Of a DNA stretch of 64,000 bases, positions 57,025 through 64,000 are shown one piece after another. A program made the translations under genes and the position numbers. Under the pieces are notes generated by a model. That model was not told where the DNA came from, did not search any database, and was given only the letters and a program-made list of their open reading frames with translations. Source of the stretch: Morella rubra (taxonomy: Eukaryota; Streptophyta; Magnoliopsida; Fagales; Myricaceae); the NCBI GenBank assembly GCA_003952965.2, contig CM025856.1:6372660-6436659 (forward strand), written 5' to 3'. Numbering within the stretch: the stretch's first letter is position 1; each line of letters opens with the position of its first letter.

Positions 57025-60000
57025 TCAAGATGGTGTGTGAAGATCAAGCACACCCATCTTGGAAAGGAGGAGACGAAACTGAGAAATACCAAGCTGTTTG
57101 GTGAAGACGTCACTGAGCTGGTGAGAAGTGGAGATGTGCATAGGAAGAATAAGCTTGCTCTGTATTTTTTTCCGAACAAAGTGGCAGTCCAAATCAATAT
57201 GCTTTTTTCTCTCATGAAAGGCGGGATTAGCAGCAATATGAAGGGCTGCTTGGCTGTCACAAAATAACAAAGCAGGCTTAGGATGAGGCACACGAAAATC
57301 AGCCAACAAATAAACTAACCACTAAAGTTCACAACATGTATTTGCCATGGCTCTGTACTATGATTCAGCAGAGGATCGTGAGACGGTATTTTGCTTCTTG
57401 CAGCGCCAGGAAATAAGAGAGGACCCAAGAAAAATACAAAAACCCGTAAGGGATTTTCTGGTGTCAGGGCAGCCTGCCCAATCAGAATCACAAAATCCCC
57501 TTAAGCTGCAAATCAGATGTAGAGGAATAGAAGAGCCCTTGGCCTGGACAAGATTTGAGATAGCGGAGCACCCTATGACATGTGGCAAGATGAAGAGTGG
57601 TAGGTTTGTCCATAAACTGAGTCAAAACATGGACTGAGTGAGAGAGATCAGGCGGGGTCAGAGTGAGGTACAGGAGCTTGCCAACTAGTCTACGATAAGA
57701 TGTAGCATCAGGAAGTGGATCCCCAGCGTCAATAGAGAGTTTTAAGTGCTGTTCCATAGGAGTGGGAGCAAGTTTGCAACCAAGAAAACCAGATTCTTCA
57801 AGCAAATCAAGAACATATTTACGTTGGCATATAGATATCCCTGTGGAAGACCGGGCAATTTCAACGCCAAGGCAATATTTGGGGGTACCAAGATCTTTTA
57901 TCTTGAAAGTCTGATGTAACAAGGATTTGATGGTGGTAATGGAATCCAAATTAGTGCTAGCTATTAAGATGTCATCCACATATATAAGTAAAGCCACAAA
58001 ATGGGAACCATGAGCCTTGACAAAAAGAGATTAATCAGATCTGCACTGCTCAAAACCGTGAGATATAAGGAAGGAAGATAACTTGGAAAACCACTGACGA
58101 GAGGCCTGTTTAAGGCCATAAAGTGATATCTGTAATTTGCAGACTTTAGAAGAGGGTGCAGATGTATAACCAGGGGGTATTTCCATATAAACTTCCTCGG
58201 GTAAGTCACCATGTAAGAAGGCATTATTTATGTCTAACTGAGACAAAAACCAAGAGTTGGCAGCAGCTAAAGCAAGTAAAACACGCACAGAGGTTAGTTC
58301 TGCTACTGGAGAAAAAGTGTCAATATAATTCAATCCTTCAATCTGTGTATATCCTTTGGCCATAAGCCGTGCTTTGTATCTCTCAACACTGCCATCTTGC
58401 TTGTATTTAATGCGGTAAACCCTCTTGCATCCAATGGCAAGTTTACCAGGAGGTAAATCCACCAAAGTCCAAGTATGAGTATCCTCAAGAGACCTTAATT
58501 CAGTTTGCATGACATCACACCATTTAGGATTTTGAGAGGCTTGAGCAAAAAAGATTTTGGTTCGGACTCAGTACAAATAGAGAGGATAAAATGTCTATGA
58601 GAAGGGAAAAATTGATTGTAAGATAGAACATGAGAAAGAGAGTGTTGTTTGCCCGGTTGAAGTGGTAAGATCTGAGGACTGCTAGGAGAGGATAACAGAT
58701 TACAGTGATAGTCTTTTAAGTAGGATGGAGGCTGTCTAAGCCGAGAAGATCTGCGAGGAGTAGAAGCTGGAGGTGGACTGGAAGGAGAAGTAGAAGAGGT
58801 AGAAGAAAGAGGAGAAGAGGAAGGAACAAGAGGAGTGTGAGATGAAGCTGTGGGTGATGGAGAAGTGGGAACTGAGGGAAGTAAATCAGTGGATGTGGAA
58901 GTGATAGGTAAAGAGAAAGTAGTAGTGGAAGGAATATCAGAAGATGGTGAATCAGTTTGATAAGGGAGGATGGTTTCATAGAAAACAACATCCCTGGAGT
59001 AAAAGAGGGAGTGAGAATGAAGATCATAGAGCTTATAGGCTTTAACTCCAGAAGGATAGCCAAGGAAAATACATTGTCTAGCTCGAGAATCAAATTTACA
59101 TTTGCTATGTGAAAGTGTTGTAGCATAACAGAGGCAACCGAAAATTCTAAAATGGGAATAGGTAGGAATTTTATTGAATAAGCATTCAAAAGGAGAGCGA
59201 TTTTGAAGTAATGGAGTAGGTAGGCGATTAATGATGTATGTGGCAGTAAGAATACATTCCCCCCAAAAAGTCTAAGGTAAATAAGCTTAAAATCATAATG
59301 CCCGAGCAACATTAAGAAGATGTCTATGTTTGCGTTCAACAACTCCATTTTGCTATGGAGTTGCAACACAACTAGTTTGATGTATGATGCCTTTAGAGGA
59401 GTAAAAAGAGGGGTTGGAAAACTCAGCACCATTATCTGACCGAAGGATTTGGACTGTGGTATGAAATTGAGTTTGAACATATTGGATAAAAGAAATAAGA
59501 TGATTGCATGTATCAGATTTTTGCTGCATCAAGAAAACCCAAGTGCACTTTGAAAAGTCATCTACGAGGGTTAAAAAATATTTTGAACCATTTAAAGATG
59601 GTTTAGAAACCGGTCCCCCATATATCACAATGGAGTAGCTCGAAAACTTTTGAAACTTTTGTAGAAGAGGAGGAACTAAGGGGAAAGGTTAATCTGTGTT
59701 GCTTGGCATAATGATAAGAACTACAATGGATTTTATTGGAACGTATGAAAGGAAAAGTATGATGCAACATAGTAATCCGATCTGTTGAAGCATGTCCTAA
59801 ACGGCAATGCCACAAATCAACAGTGGATGTTTTATTGAAATTTAGATTAACATTGCAAACAGTAGCAGGAATAGAATTGAAAGTTGGAAAAGCATGATAG
59901 GGAGGCTGTACAAAATGATACAGACCTTTCCTTGCTTCACACAATCCAATCATCTTCCATGAGGATTGGTCCTGGATAATACAAAATCTAGAGATCATTA

Positions 60001-61275
60001 GAAGGCAGTAAGAATTGGATTTTGTTAACTGACTGACGGAAATTAGATTGAATTGAAAGGATGGGACACATAAGACTCAATGTAAGAGAATAGAGCTGTG
60101 AGTTGAACAGAACCTATATGACTAACCAAGACAGAATTGCCATTAGGTAATTCTGTTGGTGAACAGATGATATGATCGGTTGCACTGGAATCCAAGATCC
60201 ATGAAACAGAGGAAGATATGGTAGAACAAATGGTGTGAATACCTGCAGAACATGGTAAAGAGTCTCCAGAAGATACATGCACTACATTGGCTTGATGTGA
60301 AGTTTGATTGGAAGAAGGGGAGCTGTCATGCGTCTGAAGAAGCTGAAGCAATTTTTCACATTGCTCACGAGAGAAGGGGAAAGAAGACTGCCCGGGATCA
60401 TCACCGGTGGTTGAGGATGTTTCTGACAAATAACCAGAAACCTGATGTGCAGAGGAACTTGAACTTTGCTGCGATCTTCCATGTTTATATCCGGGAGGAT
60501 ATCCATGGAGTTTGTAACACTTATGAGCAGTATGGCCTGTCATCCCACAGTGATTACAGATTGGCCGATCTCGTTTCTGATAAGGCTGTTGCTGATGACT
60601 TCGGTACTGAGATGCTGACCTACTGAGCATGGATGAGGCATCAAGTACATTTTCTGCAGGAGAAGAAAGACCTTTCTGTCGTTCTTGGCTTAGCACCATG
60701 GCATACACCTTGTTGAGAGCAGCTAAAGGATCTAACATGAGAATTTGCTTTCGTGAAGCAGAATAGGAATCATTGAGACCATTCACGAACTGAATCACTT
60801 GCTCCTGATGATGATAGTCCATCAGTGTTTTGATAACACCACAGCTGCAAGTAGGGTCACATTTGCAGATTGGCTGAGGTTTAAAGTTCATGAGCTCATC
60901 CCATAGGCTCTTTAATTTGGTAAAATATGTATGAACAGTCATCTATCCTTGATGCAGAGAAGAGATTGAACATTGCAAATGAAAAATTCTTGGCCCGTTA
61001 CTCTGAGAATACCTTTCTTTCAACTCGTCCCATAATTCTTTGGCTGAATCAATATAAAGCACGCTGCTGGCTCTCTCTTTAGACAGAGAATTTCCTATCC
61101 ATGAAAGAACCTTGATGTTACATCTGTTCCAATGCACATACATTGCGTTTGACGGCAAAGGCTTCAGCATCACGCCATTGACAAAGCCTAGCTTGTTCTT
61201 GACATTCAATGCAATGATCATTGCTCGCCTCTAGGAATTGTAGTTTTCTCCGGTCAATGGTTGATAAACCAAGAT
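57025..61275 (-). pseudogene. Copia gag-pol polyprotein, copy 1
   Basis: Minus strand. Gag: MIIALNVKNKLGFVNGVM from 61221, then LWDELKERYSQSNG, VIQFVNGLNDSYSASRKQIL and the CCHC knuckle CNHCGMTGHTAHKC (about 60555-60515). Protease: WILDSSATDHI (about 60190), where DSG is usual. Integrase: HCRLGHASTDRI, then CSSYHYAKQHRL with Cys-to-Tyr in the zinc site, then LVDDFSKCTWVF and LRSDNGAEFSN (59440). [22 protein letters not shown] (58420), [20 protein letters not shown] (about 58240-58180), [24 protein letters not shown] (57990-57960). RNase [21 protein letters not shown] (57500-57440), ending [10 protein letters not shown] and TGA at 57025. In-frame stops interrupt gag (61233, 60943), integrase (59355; 59270-59310), RT (58033) and RNase H (57318). 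The RT catalytic YVDD is intact. Confidence 0.92.
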
Positions 61276-61382
61276 ACTGGAAGAATTGTCTGCACTATGT
61301 AAGTAGTAGGGGTTTGTAGGATCATCGATCACTCGGTTATTTGTCCTTAAAAATTCAGAGAGATGCGGAAGGCTTTAGGTTT

Positions 61383-61394
61383 GCTTTGATACCA
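61383..61394 (-). promoter_or_regulatory. Copia primer-binding site
   Basis: The minus strand reads TGGTATCAAAGC immediately after the LTR end ...TTAACA; it is complementary to the 3' end of initiator Met-tRNA with one change from TGGTATCAGAGC. Confidence 0.82.
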
Positions 61395-61524
61395 TGTTAA
61401 TGGTGAAAGAATTAAGGAAAAGGGATATTGCGTTAACTTAATCTTTATTGAATCTATCATTCAGTATTTATACAAGAGTATGACGTGAGTAAAAGCTGTA
61501 CACCTAAGTAACATACTGGAAGAC
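61395..61524 (-). repeat. Copia 5' LTR, truncated
   Basis: It matches 56753-56870 nearly base for base (tgttaatggtgaaagaatta ... gagtatgacgtga), then degrades at 61500-61524 and joins reverse-transcriptase sequence of a second copy at 'ggaagaccgggc'. Confidence 0.8.
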
Positions 61525-64000
61525 CGGGCAATTTCAACGAAGGCAATAGGGGGTACCAAGATCTTTTATCTTGAAAGTCTGAAACAAGGACTTAGTTAGC
61601 TGATGGTAAAGCCACAAAATGGGAACCATGAGACAAAAAGAGATTAATCAATCTGCACTGCTAAAACCGTGAGATATAAGGAAGGAAGATAACTTGGAAA
61701 ACCACTGACGAGAGGCCTGTTTAAGGCATGTGATGTAATTTGCAGACTTTAGAAGAGAGATGGGGGGTATTTCCATATAAACTTCCTCGGGTAAGTCACC
61801 ATGTAAGAAGGCATTATTTATGTCTAACTGAGACAAAAACCAAGAGTTGGCAGCAGCTAAAGCAAGTAAAACACGCACAGAGGTTAGTTCTGCTACTGGA
61901 GAAAAAGTGTCAATATAATTCAATCCTTCAATCTGTGTATATCCTTTGGCCATAAGCCGTGCTTTGTATCTCTCAACACTGCCATCTTGCTTGTATTTAA
62001 TGCGGTAAACCCTCTTGCATCCAATGGCAAGTTTACCAGGAGGTAAATCCACCAAAGTCCAAGTATGAGTATCTCAAGAGACCTGTTTGCATGCATCACA
62101 CCATTTAGGATTTTGAGAGGCTTGAGCAAAAAGATTTTGGTTCGGACTCAGTACAAATAGAGAGGATAAAATGATGAGAAGGGAAAAATTGATTGTAAGA
62201 TAGAACATGAGAAAGAGAGTGTTGTTTGCCCGGTTGAAGTGGTAAGATCTGAGGACTTAGGAGAGGATAACAGATTACAGTGATAGTCTTTTAGTAGGAT
62301 GGAGGCTGTCTAAGCCGAGAAGATCTGCGAGGAGTAGAAGCTGGAGGTGGACTGGAAGGAGAAGTAGAAGAGGTAGAAGAAAGAGGAGAAGAGGAAGGAA
62401 CAAGAGGAGTGTGAGATGAAGCTGTGGGTGATGGAGAAGTGGGAACTGAGGGAAGTAAATCAGTGGATGTGGAAGTGATAGGTAAAGAGAAAGTAGTAGT
62501 GGAAGGAATATCAGAAGATGGTGAATCAGTTTGATAAGGGAGGATGGTTTCATAGAAAACAACATCCCTGGAGTAAAAGAGGGAGTGAGAATGAAGATCA
62601 TAGAGCTTATAGGCTTTAACTCCAGAAGGATAGCCAAGGAAAATACATTGTCTAGCTCGAGAATCAAATTTGTTTGTATGTGAAAGTGTTGTAGCATAAC
62701 AGAGGCAACCGAAAATTCTAAAATGGGAATATGTAGGAATTTTATTGAATAAGCATTCAAAAGGAGAGCGATTTTGAAGTAATGGAGTAGGTAGGCGATT
62801 AATGATGTATGTGGCAGTAAGAATACATTCCCCCCAAAAAGTCTAAGGTAAATAAGCTTAAAATCATAATGCCCGAGCAACATTAAGAAGATGTCTATGT
62901 TTGCGTTCAACAACTCCATTTTGCTATGGAGTTGCAACACAACTAGTTTGATGTATGATGCCTTTAGAGGAGTAAAAAGAGGGGTTGGAAAAATTCAGCA
63001 CCATTGTCTGACCGAATGATTTGTACTGTGGTATGAAATTGAGTTTGAACATATTGGATAAAAGAAATAAGATGATTGCATGTATCAGATTTTTGCTGCA
63101 TCAAGAAAACCCAAGTGCACTTTGAAAAGTCATCTACGATGGTTAAAAAATATTTTGAACCATTTAAAGATGGTTTAGAAACCGGTCCCCCATATATCAC
63201 AATGGAGTAGCTCGAAAACTTTTGAAACTTTTGTAGAAGAGGAGGAACTAAGGGGAAAGGTTAATCTGTGTTGCTTGGCATAATGATAAGAACTACAATG
63301 GATTTTATTGGAACGTATGAAAGGAAAAGTATGATGCAACATAGTAATCCGATCTGTTGAAGCATGTCCTAAACGGCAATGCCACAAATCAACAGTGGAT
63401 GTTTTATTGAAATTTAGATTAACATTGCAAACAGTAGCAGGAATAGAATTGAAAGTTGGAAAAGCATGATAGGGAGGCTGTACAAAATGATACAGACCTT
63501 TCCTTGCTTCACACAATCCAATCATCTTCCATGAGGATTGGTCCTGGATAATACAAAATCTAGAGATCATTAGAAGGCAGTAAGAATTGGATTTTGTTAA
63601 CTGACTGACGGAAATTAATTGAATTGAAAGGATGGGACACATAAGACTCAATGTAAGAGAATAGAGCTGTGAGTTGAACAGAACCTATATGACTAACCAA
63701 GACAGAATTGCCATTAGGTAATTCTGTTGGTGAACAGATGATATGATCGGTTGCACTGGAATCCAAGATCCATGAAACAGAGGAAGATATGGTAGAACAA
63801 ATGGTGTGAATACCTGCAGAACATGGTAAAGAGTCTCCAGAAGATACATGCACTACATTGGCTTGATGTGAAGTTTGATTGGAAGAAGGGGAGCTGTCAT
63901 GCGTCTGAAGAAGCTGAAGCAATTTTTCACATTGCTCACGAGAGAAGGGGAAAGAAGACTGCCCGGGATCATCACCGGTGGTTGAGGATGTTTCTGACAA
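61525..64000 (-). pseudogene. Second, partial copy of the same copia gag-pol, running off the window
   Basis: It is colinear with about 57849-60427 of copy 1 and in the same orientation. It begins inside RT (near 'aagaccgggcaatttc') and runs back through integrase, the low-complexity linker, gag-pre-integrase and protease (again WILDSSATDHI, about 63770) to gag at the window edge. Substitutions are few, but many short deletions (1-20 bp) are scattered along it, roughly 100 bp in total, for example near 61545-61600, 61728-61765, 62080-62100 and 62170-62180. They put RT in several frames and destroy the YVDD region. The Cys-to-Tyr change in the integrase zinc site is shared with copy 1. Confidence 0.9.

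Larger units (their letters stand above)
56753..61524 (-). mobile_element. Ty1/copia retrotransposon, nearly full length, with stops
   Basis: The left end (3' LTR) is 56753-57005: TGTTAATGGTG on the plus strand, up to the polypurine run. The right end (5' LTR) is 61395 to about 61524, truncated. On the minus strand the order is 5' LTR, primer-binding site (TGGTATCAAAGC, 61394-61383), gag, protease, integrase, RT, RNase H, then a polypurine tract of about 17 G (57007-57022) adjoining the LTR. Size and order are standard for copia. No TSD can be tested because the right LTR is cut. Confidence 0.9.

Noticed and set aside
58716..59480. 254-codon leucine/proline-rich frame, membrane-protein-like, and its twin at 62275-62940
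   Set aside because: It overlaps the copia integrase C-terminus and the Ser/Pro linker in another frame; the hydrophobic look comes from reading S/T/P-rich codons one frame off.

Overview
The window is nuclear DNA of a flowering plant, very probably a eudicot: it carries a TIR-NBS-LRR resistance-gene relic (a class found in dicots and lost from grasses), pieces of BAM-type receptor-kinase and LIN-type ubiquitin-ligase genes, and AT-rich sequence crowded with plant transposable elements. I see no intact host gene, no rRNA or tRNA gene and no CRISPR array. Most of the window is transposons nested in transposons, and many boundaries can be fixed by target-site duplications (TSDs) read directly from the sequence.

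Layout. 1-1190: unrecognised AT-rich DNA. 1208-6174: degenerate 5-kb LINE with a 17-bp TSD. 6565-9360: decayed Ty1/copia (TNT1-94-like) pol running into an LTR start. 10371-10821: Mutator-type MITE with a 9-bp TSD. 11786-14723: small CACTA element (TSD TAC) holding a LIN-like gene fragment. 15602-17925: 1.15-kb tandem duplication, each copy with the same hAT insertion, running into a Tourist-like element. 18040-21166: copia LTR and gag, split by an 1818-bp TRIM-like LTR element. 21167-22650: CACTA-like terminus followed by about 395-bp tandem repeats, then a 1000-N assembly gap. 23651-26265: part of another CACTA-like element. 26740-27130: BAM receptor-kinase fragment. 27473-28152: long inverted-repeat element.

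28768-39679: a 10.9-kb CACTA element (TSD TAA) with a decayed tnp2-type transposase, a Transposase_24-type gene and three clusters of palindromic GATCGATCG repeats. It sits inside the last exon of a TIR-NBS-LRR gene read on the minus strand (28700-28767 plus 39680-43873). 43900-45132: MULE fragments and two Tourist MITEs. 46032-50370: a third CACTA terminus with the same 395-bp array, followed by a fairly intact tnp2/DUF4218/DUF4216 transposase, truncated at its N-terminal side. 50370-55290: mostly unrecognised. 55296-55969: second TRIM copy, inside a copia LTR of the family that hosts the first. 56505-56752: LINE 3' tail, cut by a copia element (56753-61524, minus strand, nearly complete but with stops). 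61525-64000: second, partial copia copy directly abutting the first.

How the parts relate. The elements form a relative chronology rather than a pathway: LINE into an unknown repeat; TRIM into copia twice; hAT insertion before the tandem duplication; CACTA into a resistance gene; copia into a LINE tail. The small CACTA at 11786 shares both termini with the large one at 28768 and is probably mobilised by that family's transposase. Several in-frame stops sit where CGA, CAG/CAA or TGG codons are expected, which fits decay of methylated, silenced elements. I found no new functional system. The most interesting items are the CACTA insertion in the TNL gene, the palindromic subterminal repeats, the tandemly amplified CACTA terminus and the CACTA-borne host-gene fragment.
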